A DNA stretch of 64,000 nucleotides from Trichobilharzia regenti (lineage: Eukaryota; Platyhelminthes; Trematoda; Strigeidida; Schistosomatidae). Shown one piece after another: positions 11,363 to 22,331 of the stretch. Location of the stretch: NCBI GenBank assembly GCA_944472135.2, contig OX235270.1, positions 117,505,842 to 117,569,841 of the forward strand, written 5' to 3'. Position numbers and translations under genes: made by a program. The notes beneath the pieces are model-generated. The model worked only from the letters and a program-made list of their open reading frames with translations, was not told the DNA's origin and did no database searches. Each line of letters starts with the position of its first letter. Within the stretch, counting starts at the first letter, position 1.

Positions 11363-11725
11363 CATGCGTCACCGCTACTAGAATTGAGGCAGAATGAGTG
11401 ACAAGCGATTTCAGTGGTAATTGGTTGTGAGTAGGTACGAAGATGTGCGTAGAGTATCATGAGGTGCTACTGTGGTCACGTTGCATTCTGCAAGAGTCAT
11501 TCTAGCAAGTGGTGATTGTGTTGCAAGAGGATGCTTTTAACTGGAAGGCGCAGGTCGTCATTGACGTGTGAGATTGTGCTGTGAGTATGCTTGTGGTGTG
11601 TTGGCTTTTCTGTTTGTTTTCCATTTGAGCTCTGTCCATGTGACCCAGGTTCTCGCAATGGCATCCAAGTCAACGTGTATTGGTCGTGATGGAAAAAAGG
11701 GTTGGATCCGTATTTTGCCGGGGAG

Positions 11726-12092
11726 TGTCAATGTAGTTGAAGGTTGAACGATCAATTCATTGTTGTTTGCTCAAAACCAACTTCCCCAATTTTCGTGGAG
11801 GCATCAATACGACAGTCATCGTCTCATCGGTCGCTGTTCAGAAAGAAGTCAGGACAAAACCGTCAGAAGTAATATTGTGATTTTCTATTGTAATATTTGT
11901 TCATAGACCTTAGTTAATGCTTAATTTTAACGTTGGCTATATGTTGGTGTTACAATAAAGAATTCTAGAGTAGCCAATCACTGTTTTGGTTTTGCGTCCG
12001 TTATTACTAAGCGTTTCTGAGAAACTTCAAGGAACAGCGTGAGTCCCAGCGTAGCAAGAGCTGGGCATTAACGGTTTACGAGACGTGGCTGA
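11726..12092 (+). repeat. 3' LTR of BEL copy A
   Basis: It starts TGTCAATG directly after the purine tract GCCGGGGAG and ends GGCTGA, about two bases short of other copies. It joins directly to an integrase-coding fragment. Confidence 0.85.
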
Positions 12093-12446
12093 GATACTCG
12101 TTCACATGTATTTCTTCGTTGTGACTCTCTGCGTCGCCCTCTGGAACCCCCATACGACGGACCATATAAAGTCAATAAACGTATGGATAAATTCTTTGTC
12201 TTAGACAAGAAGGCCACACAGACACCTTTAGCATCGACTGTCTGAAACTGGCCTACCTAGAAGGCAATCCCATGAGCCTAGAACTGAGCATTCTCAATAA
12301 TACACAAGTAATCGAATATCGATTAGTCCTCGAAAAAATCACTAGCACGGTGAAAGCCACCGAACCTTCTGTCGAGCCCTCTAAGAACACGCGTTCTAGA
12401 CGAAATGTGAGATTCCCATAACATCTTCACACTTATATCGCGTAAC
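12093..12446 (+). pseudogene. Integrase C-terminal fragment of the outer Ty3 element
   Basis: The reading starts with HVFLRCDSLRRPLEPPYDG and PYKVNKR, the GPY/F module of Ty3 integrases. A one-base shift near 12215 leads to DTFSIDCLKLAYLEGNP and ends with a VRFP-HLHTY tail containing an in-frame TAA before the expected stop. No integrase zinc finger or catalytic core precedes it; upstream is the BEL LTR. It therefore represents only the end of pol of the element whose right LTR is at 12937. Confidence 0.8.
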
Positions 12447-12936
12447 TGAGTGATGCGATTCACCGGATTCTTACCTGCTTGTGGTATTTATTTTTTTCAG
12501 GTACATCATTTTTTTTGCATTGCATTCCACAACACGATTAAAAAGATTTTCTAATACCGTACATGTTACATCCCTCAAAAAATTAGATGTATACATTTCC
12601 CGATGTTCTATTTTCACGTTATTTTGCGGTATGGTACAAACATAATGTTTTTCAAACTTTACTTTTGTTACATTTTCATCAACAAGGTTCATAGCATTCT
12701 TTTTTTCTTTTCCAGTAGCGACGGGCACTGGTCAAGAAACAAACGAATCACGAGATCCAACAGACAAACATAAACGAAGCGATGTACAGACACCCTTTTA
12801 GCATAGGTTGACGACCAGTTGGCACTCCACCAAGCCGATCAAAAAAGTCATTTATCCATTGGAAAAACATTGGGTTGTTTACTTCCGAGTGGTTTTGTTT
12901 TAGGGTCCTGACAACCTCACTAGGAGAGGAGTGAGC
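12447..12936 (+). other. 3' untranslated region of outer Ty3 element
   Basis: Non-coding. It is diverged from but related to 10540-11043 of the nested element (T-rich runs, then ...CACTAGGAGAGGAGTGAGC before the LTR). Confidence 0.65.
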
Positions 12937-13281
12937 TGTAGCTGTAGCTAATTCCTCAGAATTATTGGCCACAGTATTAATCACTGATCATTGGATGCTG
13001 ACCACTACTTTCTAAGTCAACCTGTTTAGCTGAAGGCTTCCGGTCAAGTATCCACGCCATTCGGTATGCCGTCGTGTCATGTTCGTTCCTTCGTGAATGG
13101 TCCATAGCTAGTTAAGCAGTCATCTCGCACTCCGATTCGGTCCTGAAATATAACTCGTAATTTGGATGGTCAATTCTGGTGTTTCGCTTTGCCTTTGGTC
13201 TACGGGGAACGAGTATTATAGAGACTGTGGGTATTATATCTTGCGTTATTTCAGTTCGTACTATCCGTGAACGTCAGTACA
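12937..13281 (+). repeat. Right LTR of outer Boudicca-like element
   Basis: It begins TGTAGCTGTAGCTAATTCC and ends near GTGAACGTCAGTACA. The boundary is placed by comparison with the split left LTR and the usual TG...CA ends. Confidence 0.75.
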
Positions 13282-14877
13282 TTCAGTCTCCAAGCTATCT
13301 TTAAAAATTAATAGACTTAGCATCTCATTTATGTACGTCGAGCCCCTGAAGCATGTTGAAATAGTAGAATTCATAAAGGAAGTGGTCCATTGTAATCCTC
13401 GACATTGGAAGTGTTCAGACATGATTTCTAAGTGTAAGTCACAAGTGGGTGTTACGTTTCCACCCTTATCAATGGTTGAACCATCTATTAGTTGTCTAAA
13501 ATTCCAGCAGTATTGGTTGACCAATCCATTAGGTTTCTTCTCGGAAACATATTTTCTGGATGTGACAGTAACATGATCACTTCTGCTCAGATTAGGAAGA
13601 AATTTTAGGATTTGTGTTACAAAAGCTTTTTGCTAGGAAAACAGACCAAGAGACGTGGGCTTGGCTACTTATCTTTCAACCTAGTTACCGGTGACATTCT
13701 AAGTTAGTCCTAATTCTCAAACGAGGTTAGACAACACCCCGTCGATACAGTCGTCAATTTTCCTGTATGAGTTCCTCGCAATAGAATTCCAGGAAATCGA
13801 ACACTCTAAATGTGAGCATATTTGTGTAGCCTATTTTGAGAAACAAACACTGAAATGACAAAAAAACAGTGGGCGTAATTTCTACGCATCTTAGTAAGAG
13901 TGGAGTATTTGGGAATGACTGTCAACTAAGTCACTTGGATAGAAGTTACCATTCGGTAGAAAATGAGATGGTAAAGATCAACTCAAAACCCTTTTCCCAG
14001 ACAACAGTATGTACCACAGTGCAAAACAGCACAATAATTAAGCTATTATCTTTTCGCTTTGAACCGGAGAACTACCCAGACGTGCTTAATTCCTCATGGT
14101 TTTGTACGCCGATGAGAAAGTTTGGAATAAAACAAGCAAATTAATCTTGCCAATCCAATGAACTGGCCAAAATAATGATCGATAGGCATCAGTGTAGTTG
14201 AGTGGGAAGCAATGGTCAGTGGACGTGATGGTAGAGCACACCACATCAGCAAAACAACTAACACTAAAGAATAGACGCAGATTGACACTGAAACCATGGT
14301 AATTCCCACCTGGCAAAAATTCTAAACAGAAGACACATCACAGAACGCAAGGCGCAAACGCAAGTGGAGGACCTACTTGACGGAGTTTGACAGTGTCTGG
14401 AGTGCGCCTTGAGTTCCTCTATAAGTTTTCACTAACTACTGATGTAATGCTAGGGCATAGAGTTATTCCGTAGCAGAATCTTTTATTTGGCAAAATAACG
14501 TATAATGATGGCATGTATAAAATGCTTACAGTGAAATTTCAATGTGCAGAAGTTATCCGTATTCTGCTTCTTTTGTCTTCACTTCATGCTTCCTATGGTA
14601 TTTCACAAGGTTATTCGTTTCTCCTTTTTGCAACTGAAGTCGTCGCTCTAATGCTCAAGAAGATGTCACTAGTACATTAAACTCAAGATTTTGTCAATAG
14701 TACACGCTGCACAAGTCTGTACATCAAAAGTTCCGAGTTCAGCACAGCGTGTCTGCAGTGCCAACTAAATTTTCCTCAGTATACACATAGAGCCCTGAAT
14801 CACGTGCTAAATACTAGTCCACGTCACAAGAGGTCCGAAATTCATACGTACGCATTCTGTCATCTAATCATCACACT
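13282..14877. other. No gene recognised
   Basis: Open frames of 81-91 codons at 13331-13576 and 13869-14144 show no motif I recognise and are probably chance. It separates the nested block from the BEL dimer. Confidence 0.5.
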
Positions 14878-15245
14878 TGTCAGCCAAGTCTCATAAACCG
14901 TTAATGTCCAGCTCTCGCTACGCTCGGGCCCACGCTGTTCTTAGAAGATTTCTCAGAAACGCTTAGTTATAACGGACGCAAAAACCAAAACACCGATCTG
15001 CCGTTTGATATTTCTGTATTGTTACACCAACATATAAAAGGAATAAGCGAACTAAGCAACTAAGGTCTGTAAACAAATATTACAATAATAAATCGTTATG
15101 TTACTTCTGACGATATTTTACTCTTCTTTCTGAACAGCGACCGATGAGACGATGACTGTCGTATTGATGCCTCCGCGAAAATCGGGGAAGTTGATTTTGA
15201 GCAAACAACAATGAATTGATCGTTCAGTCTTCAACTCCATTGACA
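14878..15245 (-). repeat. BEL LTR (3' LTR of copy B)
   Basis: Reads TGTCAGCC...CCATTGACA on the plus strand. 368 bp. Confidence 0.88.
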
Positions 15246-15869
15246 CTCCCCGGCAAAATACGGATCCAACCCTTTTTTCCATCACGATCAATGCACGTTG
15301 ACTTGGATGCCATTGCGAGAACCTGGGTCACATGGACAGAGCTCAAATGGAAAACAAACAGAAAAGCCAACACACCACAAGCATACTCACAGCACAATCT
15401 CACACGTCAATGACGACCTGCGCCTTCCAGTTAAAAGCATCCTCTTGCAACACAATCACCACTTGCTAGAATGACTCTTGCAGAATGCAACGTGACCACA
15501 GTAGCACCTCATGATACTCTACGCACATCTTCGTACCTACTCACAACCAATTACCACTGCAATCGCTTGTCACTCATTCTGCCTCAGTTCTAGTAGCGGT
15601 GACGCATGCGAGACTCAGTCGTTTACACTCTTTCTCCCCGGCGTATCCGACCCATCTGCTGTCTTTAACATCAATCAATTCATTCACGGATGTAGAAGAG
15701 TGGACACAACTTCGAAAGTAATCACGACGAAAATTTTAACAAAATTATGCAATAAAAACAAGATACGAAAACAACGAGTAAACACAATGAATTCAAATAA
15801 CACCAATTGATATGACACACCACACGTATATACAAACAGTACACACAAACTCGCATTTCATGTCTTGAT

Positions 15870-16310
15870 GGAATACCCTTGAAGAATTGCAGGACTTACA
15901 CCAGTACGCCTACAAACCTTCACAGGTTGACGATTGTAAGTTGTGGAATGTTCAGACACAAACAAGATTAACCAACAATTACAATAATTGGAACTCACAC
16001 AATTATTTAACACAAACATATGTACAATCAACACATCAAATGTTGTGGATTCTGACACGACAAACTACCCTTGAAGAACTGTAGGACTTACAGTAGTACG
16101 CCTACATTCCTTCTCAGGTTGATGATCCAAGTGGAAGTCGTCCGGACACAAACAGAATTACCAACATCTAGATGATAAATGATACCAATTCAGTATATAC
16201 AATATGAACATATGTACAAGATCACACACCAAGCACATTGGACTGCTCATTGATGCGCTACCCTTTGAAGAATTGTAGGACTTACAGCAGTACGCCTACA
16301 ACCCTTCTCA
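15870..16310 (-). repeat. Three imperfect ~192-bp tandem repeats in the BEL 3' non-coding region
   Basis: The motif GGACTTACA(C/G)(C/T)AGTACGCC recurs near 15892, 16085 and 16277, spaced about 193 and 192 bp. Copies A and D have two such units, so repeat number varies between copies. The same triplet recurs 3543 bp later in copy C. Confidence 0.75.
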
Positions 16311-16320
16311 GGTTGACGCT

Positions 16321-18276
16321 CTAGGTTGGAAAATCGTCGCAGAGTTCATTTGCTAACTTCCTTCTATCAGCTATATCCTCAAATCTGAACGGTAACACGT
16401 CCATGTCATTGTATCGTAGAATATAGATGACGAACAAACACACGACATATCTCATCAACCAAGTATAGAAACAGAGTAATTTACACCAAAAATAATAACA
16501 TTCAATTAGTAACTTGAAACTAGAAATGCCTTTATTCGTGCAAGTCAATTTAACAATTACTCTCTCCTTTACACTTGGCTTATCCACACTAAACTGACCA
16601 TTGATATTCGTCCTTTCAAACGAACTGATACTACCATAGTCATTGTAGAAGATACTAGAGTTGATGGGCATCTGTTTCATTGTGGATGAAAACACCAACG
16701 ATGACTGAGTGACACAAGGTGATGAAGTTAGCGGTGAATCAAAAGCTGTTGTTGCTCGGCTTTCAGAAATTTGTCTACCTGCAAGACCACCACCACTGGT
16801 GTCTTTTACTATCAGCTCAGGCTTAGCACTGGCACCTGATGATAGGTGGGCTACATGCTGATCAATCACACTGACGGTCTCACAAGTATGCGTGCCTTCT
16901 GCAACTGAATCTGCATTTATTTCTACTTCACGTTCAAGTTGTACAGAACCTTTGTTCAACTTAGCAGTAGTAGGCATATCCCTCATCTCATCATGATCAA
17001 CCAAAGACAACTGTGAAGTGTCATGATCATTATCACGAATATTCATTTTACCGTCAACTTCATCATTTTCAAACTCTTTAATAACAGAAGTAGACAATTT
17101 TGGTTCCTCCTCGCAAATCATTAAAGGTTTTGTAACTTCACTCTGACTAGATATACTTTGTAAACTTGTGGATTCAGAAATCCACTCTGAAGCAGCAACT
17201 CTATTCTGTGACACTCTATTCAACAATGGCTTACCAGTTGCAACTACAGACTTTTTCACAACACCGTTATCGTCACACAATTCGGCGTAAAGCCTGGGGT
17301 TTACATTTAGCTTATCACTGAACTTGCTCACCGGTTCACAGTTCACTTCTGTATGCACCTCTTGCACACGTGTCAAGCACAACCGTGTTTGTCTTGCATT
17401 TTGTAACCTATCAGTTGAGGATGTACTACGAAACCTGTTACACTCACTAGGCCTATATGCATTACTAGACATCATGGAGTCTTCTCGATATCCACCTCTC
17501 TGAGGCCTATTCGTCATCAATGATTGCGTTTTACCCTCAGACTGCTCTATTCTAGGGGTGAGATTCAATATACTGGCGAACTTGCTCATAGATTGATTGA
17601 CACTAGTATTTACCAGTTTCAGGATATCATCAAACTTTGGCTCGATACCCTCATCCTCCATACGGGAGCTTATCTTCACCCACTTCCTTTGCAGTCGGGT
17701 AGGTAGACGTCTTGCTATTACTTCCAGTATAAAACTCGAGTTGAGGTCATTCATGCAATTCATCGAAATCATTCCATTCTTGTAAATTAGCAAATTATCT
17801 AAAAACTCAGTGAGTGCCTGGGAGTCATCCTGTAATTGACCACCATTACCCTCAACAGCCTCGAATAATTTCCCTGCAATCATCGAGGGTCTTCCAAACC
17901 TTTGGCGTAATATGCTCATAGCCTCGTAGTAGCCCTCCTTTGGCTTCATAAACTTACAGCACTGTATAGCTCTTGCAGCATCTCCAGTGCAATATCTCAT
18001 CAAATACATTAACTTCAATTCATCACTTAATAGAAAACTACTCAACATGATCTCAAACTCCTTCACAAATTGTAAATAATCAGCCGGGTTTCCATCAAAA
18101 CACCGTGGTTCTAATTTAGGGAGTTTGATGTTCCTATTATCCCTGAACGGCGAAACAGTAACATCAACCATGTCATGCTTAACATCAGACACATCGTTAC
18201 AATTAACAGACAAGTCACCATGACTTACTTTCCTGTTTGCATCCAAGACACTCTGTCCCTTCTTTGACCCAGGCAT
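16321..18276 (-). CDS. BEL Gag-like protein with hydrophobic C-terminus, copy B
   Basis: An uninterrupted 651-residue ORF and the only long ORF of the element. Residues about 45-240 are BEL/Pao Gag of the DUF1759 type: KLPKLEPRCFDGNPADYLQF, LSDELKLMYLMRYCTGDAA, SILRQRFGRPSM, then RRLPTRLQRKWVKIS. Residues about 240-575 are a polar, Ser/Thr/Asp-rich linker with no zinc knuckle and no protease DTG. Residues about 586-622 are strongly hydrophobic (LLIECYYFWCKLLCFYTW and on), followed by a 29-residue charged tail. The start MPGSKKGQS lies about 140 bp inside the LTR, as expected for a first ORF. A Gag ending in a membrane-like segment is unusual; membrane targeting is an inference. Confidence 0.82.
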   Translation of the reverse strand: MPGSKKGQSVLDANRKVSHGDLSVNCNDVSDVKHDMVDVTVSPFRDNRNIKLPKLEPRCFDGNPADYLQFVKEFEIMLSSFLLSDELKLMYLMRYCTGDAARAIQCCKFMKPKEGYYEAMSILRQRFGRPSMIAGKLFEAVEGNGGQLQDDSQALTEFLDNLLIYKNGMISMNCMNDLNSSFILEVIARRLPTRLQRKWVKISSRMEDEGIEPKFDDILKLVNTSVNQSMSKFASILNLTPRIEQSEGKTQSLMTNRPQRGGYREDSMMSSNAYRPSECNRFRSTSSTDRLQNARQTRLCLTRVQEVHTEVNCEPVSKFSDKLNVNPRLYAELCDDNGVVKKSVVATGKPLLNRVSQNRVAASEWISESTSLQSISSQSEVTKPLMICEEEPKLSTSVIKEFENDEVDGKMNIRDNDHDTSQLSLVDHDEMRDMPTTAKLNKGSVQLEREVEINADSVAEGTHTCETVSVIDQHVAHLSSGASAKPELIVKDTSGGGLAGRQISESRATTAFDSPLTSSPCVTQSSLVFSSTMKQMPINSSIFYNDYGSISSFERTNINGQFSVDKPSVKERVIVKLTCTNKGISSFKLLIECYYFWCKLLCFYTWLMRYVVCLFVIYILRYNDMDVLPFRFEDIADRRKLANELCDDFPT

Positions 18277-18420
18277 TGTTGAACCTGACCAAATTCCAAA
18301 AAAGTTCCAGATATTGCTTGTTCAGAGAGGACTTGACCGGCACCAGGAAAAATGAACGGCGACTATCCAAAATTTCACCAACTGTTTGAATCCGCCAGAT
18401 CTGTTTCTATCGTCAGAAAC

Positions 18421-18788
18421 TGTCAGCCAAGTCTCATAAACCGTTAATGCCCAGCTCTCGCTACGCTCGGGCCCACGCTGTTCTTAGAAGATTTCTCAGA
18501 AACGCTTAGTTATAACGGACGCAAAAACCAAAACACCGATCTGCCGTTTGATATTTCTGTATTGTTACACCAACATATAAAAGGAATAAGCGAACTAAGC
18601 AACTAAGGTCTGTAAACAAATATTACAATAATAAATCGTTATGTTACTTCTGACGATATTTTACTCTTCTTTCTGAACAGCGACCGATGAGACGATGACT
18701 GTCGTATTGATGCCTCCGCGAAAATCGGGGAAGTTGATTTTGAGCAAACAACAATGAATTGATCGTTCAGTCTTCAACTCCATTGACA
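18421..18788 (-). repeat. BEL LTR shared by copies B and C
   Basis: 368 bp, at exactly +3543 from the first LTR. It serves as 5' LTR of copy B and 3' LTR of copy C. Confidence 0.9.
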
Positions 18789-19412
18789 CTCCCCGGCAAA
18801 ATACGGATCCAACCCTTTTTTCCATCACGATCAATGCACGTTGACTTGGATGCCATTGCGAGAACCTGGGTCACATGGACAGAGCTCAAATGGAAAACAA
18901 ACAGAAAAGCCAACACACCACAAGCATACTCACAGCACAATCTCACACGTCAATGACGACCTGCGCCTTCCAGTTAAAAGCATCCTCTTGCAACACAATC
19001 ACCACTTGCTAGAATGACTCTTGCAGAATGCAACGTGACCACAGTAGCACCTCATGATACTCTACGCACATCTTCGTACCTACTCACAACCAATTACCAC
19101 TGCAATCGCTTGTCACTCATTCTGCCTCAGTTCTAGTAGCGGTGACGCATGCGAGACTCAGTCGTTTACACTCTTTCTCCCCGGCGTATCCGACCCATCT
19201 GCTGTCTTTAACATCAATCAATTCATTCACGGATGTAGAAGAGTGGACACAACTTCGAAAGTAATCACGACGAAAATTTTAACAAAATTATGCAATAAAA
19301 ACAAGATACGAAAACAACGAGTAAACACAATGAATTCAAATAACACCAATTGATATGACACACCACACGTATATACAAACAGTACACACAAACTCGCATT
19401 TCATGTCTTGAT

Positions 19413-19853
19413 GGAATACCCTTGAAGAATTGCAGGACTTACACCAGTACGCCTACAAACCTTCACAGGTTGACGATTGTAAGTTGTGGAATGTTCAGAC
19501 ACAAACAAGATTAACCAACAATTACAATAATTGGAACTCACACAATTATTTAACACAAACATATGTACAATCAACACATCAAATGTTGTGGATTCTGACA
19601 CGACAAACTACCCTTGAAGAACTGTAGGACTTACAGTAGTACGCCTACATTCCTTCTCAGGTTGATGATCCAAGTGGAAGTCGTCCGGACACAAACAGAA
19701 TTACCAACATCTAGATGATAAATGATACCAATTCAGTATATACAATATGAACATATGTACAAGATCACACACCAAGCACATTGGACTGCTCATTGATGCG
19801 CTACCCTTTGAAGAATTGTAGGACTTACAGCAGTACGCCTACAACCCTTCTCA
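19413..19853 (-). repeat. Three imperfect ~192-bp repeats, copy C
   Basis: The counterpart of 15870-16310, shifted by 3543 bp. Confidence 0.75.
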
Positions 19854-19863
19854 GGTTGACGCT

Positions 19864-21819
19864 CTAGGTTGGAAAATCGTCGCAGAGTTCATTTGCTAAC
19901 TTCCTTCTATCAGCTATATCCTCAAATCTGAACGGTAACACGTCCATGTCATTGTATCGTAGAATATAGATGACGAACAAACACACGACATATCTCATCA
20001 ACCAAGTATAGAAACAGAGTAATTTACACCAAAAATAATAACATTCAATTAGTAACTTGAAACTAGAAATGCCTTTATTCGTGCAAGTCAATTTAACAAT
20101 TACTCTCTCCTTTACACTTGGCTTATCCACACTAAACTGACCATTGATATTCGTCCTTTCAAACGAACTGATACTACCATAGTCATTGTAGAAGATACTA
20201 GAGTTGATGGGCATCTGTTTCATTGTGGATGAAAACACCAACGATGACTGAGTGACACAAGGTGATGAAGTTAGCGGTGAATCAAAAGCTGTTGTTGCTC
20301 GGCTTTCAGAAATTTGTCTACCTGCAAGACCACCACCACTGGTGTCTTTTACTATCAGCTCAGGCTTAGCACTGGCACCTGATGATAGGTGGGCTACATG
20401 CTGATCAATCACACTGACGGTCTCACAAGTATGCGTGCCTTCTGCAACTGAATCTGCATTTATTTCTACTTCACGTTCAAGTTGTACAGAACCTTTGTTC
20501 AACTTAGCAGTAGTAGGCATATCCCTCATCTCATCATGATCAACCAAAGACAACTGTGAAGTGTCATGATCATTATCACGAATATTCATTTTACCGTCAA
20601 CTTCATCATTTTCAAACTCTTTAATAACAGAAGTAGACAATTTTGGTTCCTCCTCGCAAATCATTAAAGGTTTTGTAACTTCACTCTGACTAGATATACT
20701 TTGTAAACTTGTGGATTCAGAAATCCACTCTGAAGCAGCAACTCTATTCTGTGACACTCTATTCAACAATGGCTTACCAGTTGCAACTACAGACTTTTTC
20801 ACAACACCGTTATCGTCACACAATTCGGCGTAAAGCCTGGGGTTTACATTTAGCTTATCACTGAACTTGCTCACCGGTTCACAGTTCACTTCTGTATGCA
20901 CCTCTTGCACACGTGTCAAGCACAACCGTGTTTGTCTTGCATTTTGTAACCTATCAGTTGAGGATGTACTACGAAACCTGTTACACTCACTAGGCCTATA
21001 TGCATTACTAGACATCATGGAGTCTTCTCGATATCCACCTCTCTGAGGCCTATTCGTCATCAATGATTGCGTTTTACCCTCAGACTGCTCTATTCTAGGG
21101 GTGAGATTCAATATACTGGCGAACTTGCTCATAGATTGATTGACACTAGTATTTACCAGTTTCAGGATATCATCAAACTTTGGCTCGATACCCTCATCCT
21201 CCATACGGGAGCTTATCTTCACCCACTTCTTTTGCAGTCGGGTAGGTAGACGTCTTGCTATTACTTCCAGTATAAAACTCGAGTTGAGGTCATTCATGCA
21301 ATTCATCGAAATCATTCCATTCTTGTAAATTAGCAAATTATCTAAAAACTCAGTGAGTGCCTGGGAGTCATCCTGTAATTGACCACCATTACCCTCAACA
21401 GCCTCGAATAATTTCCCTGCAATCATCGAGGGTCTTCCAAACCTTTGGCGTAATATGCTCATAGCCTCGTAGTAGCCCTCCTTTGGCTTCATAAACTTAC
21501 AGCACTGTATAGCTCTTGCAGCATCTCCAGTGCAATATCTCATCAAATACATTAACTTCAATTCATCACTTAATAGAAAACTACTCAACATGATCTCAAA
21601 CTCCTTCACAAATTGTAAATAATCAGCCGGGTTTCCATCAAAACACCGTGGTTCTAATTTAGGGAGTTTGATGTTCCTATTATCCCTGAACGGCGAAACA
21701 GTAACATCAACCATGTCATGCTTAACATCAGACACATCGTTACAATTAACAGACAAGTCACCATGACTTACTTTCCTGTTTGCATCCAAGACACTCTGTC
21801 CCTTCTTTGACCCAGGCAT
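19864..21819 (-). CDS. BEL Gag-like protein with hydrophobic C-terminus, copy C
   Basis: 651 residues, identical to copy B except for LQKKWV where copy B has LQRKWV. That near-identity, together with the exact period, shows that the dimer formed recently or is being homogenised. Confidence 0.82.
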   Translation of the reverse strand: MPGSKKGQSVLDANRKVSHGDLSVNCNDVSDVKHDMVDVTVSPFRDNRNIKLPKLEPRCFDGNPADYLQFVKEFEIMLSSFLLSDELKLMYLMRYCTGDAARAIQCCKFMKPKEGYYEAMSILRQRFGRPSMIAGKLFEAVEGNGGQLQDDSQALTEFLDNLLIYKNGMISMNCMNDLNSSFILEVIARRLPTRLQKKWVKISSRMEDEGIEPKFDDILKLVNTSVNQSMSKFASILNLTPRIEQSEGKTQSLMTNRPQRGGYREDSMMSSNAYRPSECNRFRSTSSTDRLQNARQTRLCLTRVQEVHTEVNCEPVSKFSDKLNVNPRLYAELCDDNGVVKKSVVATGKPLLNRVSQNRVAASEWISESTSLQSISSQSEVTKPLMICEEEPKLSTSVIKEFENDEVDGKMNIRDNDHDTSQLSLVDHDEMRDMPTTAKLNKGSVQLEREVEINADSVAEGTHTCETVSVIDQHVAHLSSGASAKPELIVKDTSGGGLAGRQISESRATTAFDSPLTSSPCVTQSSLVFSSTMKQMPINSSIFYNDYGSISSFERTNINGQFSVDKPSVKERVIVKLTCTNKGISSFKLLIECYYFWCKLLCFYTWLMRYVVCLFVIYILRYNDMDVLPFRFEDIADRRKLANELCDDFPT

Positions 21820-21963
21820 TGTTGAACCTGACCAAATTCCAAAAAAGTTCCAGATATTGCTTGTTCAGAGAGGACTTGACCGGCACCAGGAAAAATGAAC
21901 GGCGACTATCCAAAATTTCACCAACTGTTTGAATCCGCCAGATCTGTTTCTATCGTCAGAAAC

Positions 21964-22331
21964 TGTCAGCCAAGTCTCATAAACCGTTAATGCCCAGCTC
22001 TCGCTACGCTCGGGCCCACGCTGTTCTTAGAAGATTTCTCAGAAACGCTTAGTTATAACGGACGCAAAAACCAAAACACCGATCTGCCGTTTGATATTTC
22101 TGTATTGTTACACCAACATATAAAAGGAATAAGCGAACTAAGCAACTAAGGTCTGTAAACAAATATTACAATAATAAATCGTTATGTTACTTCTGACGAT
22201 ATTTTACTCTTCTTTCTGAACAGCGACCGATGAGACGATGACTGTCGTATTGATGCTTCCGCGAAAATCGGGGAAGTTGATTTTGAGCCAACAACAATGA
22301 ATTGATCGTTCAGTCTTCAACTCCATTGACA
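21964..22331 (-). repeat. BEL LTR (5' LTR of copy C)
   Basis: 368 bp. Outside it come ACCCT and 272 bp of unassigned sequence before the 760-bp array. Confidence 0.88.

Larger units (their letters stand above)
5000..12092 (+). mobile_element. Non-autonomous BEL/Pao-like LTR element, copy A (split by a nested element)
   Basis: The order is 5' LTR 5000-5355, leader, one Gag-like ORF with a nonsense codon (5506-7461), a 3' non-coding region with short repeats, and 3' LTR 11726-12092. A 3.3-kb Boudicca-like element plus CATG duplication interrupts the 3' region at 8045-11366. There is no protease, RT, RNase H or integrase, so the element needs partners in trans. The 3' LTR ends GGCTGA where other copies end GGCTGACA, and no 5-bp duplication is visible (GTTGG against GATAC), which suggests a deletion at the right junction. 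Confidence 0.8.
1736..13281 (+). mobile_element. Outer Boudicca/CsRn1-like Ty3 LTR element, gutted and nested
   Basis: Two related LTRs in the same orientation bound this interval: a split left LTR (1736-1908 plus about 4826-4994) and an uninterrupted right LTR (12937-13281). Both begin TGTAGC and share the GCTGAAGGCTTCCGGTCAAG core. Just inside the right LTR lie the end of an integrase ORF (12093-12446) and a purine tract. Gag, protease, RT and the integrase core are missing; copy A of a BEL element (5000-12092) sits in their place. An R2-type LINE splits the left LTR. Treating both LTRs as one element is an inference from order and orientation; I found no convincing target duplication (CCAT against ACAT or TTCA). 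Confidence 0.65.
14878..22331 (-). mobile_element. Tandem dimer of non-autonomous BEL element (3 LTRs, 2 internal regions)
   Basis: The order is LTR 14878-15245, internal region, LTR 18421-18788, internal region, LTR 21964-22331, all on the minus strand with an exact 3543-bp period. The LTRs are 368 bp. The two internal regions are nearly identical; the only protein difference is one Arg/Lys. The flanking bases ACACT (14873-14877) and ACCCT (22332-22336) match at 4 of 5, as expected for an aged 5-bp duplication around the whole dimer rather than around each unit. Confidence 0.9.

Noticed and set aside
15216..15810. Small ORFs repeated near each BEL 3' LTR (also 18759, 19054, 36780 and similar)
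   Set aside because: They recur only because the element is repeated, lie in its antisense 3' region and have no protein motif.
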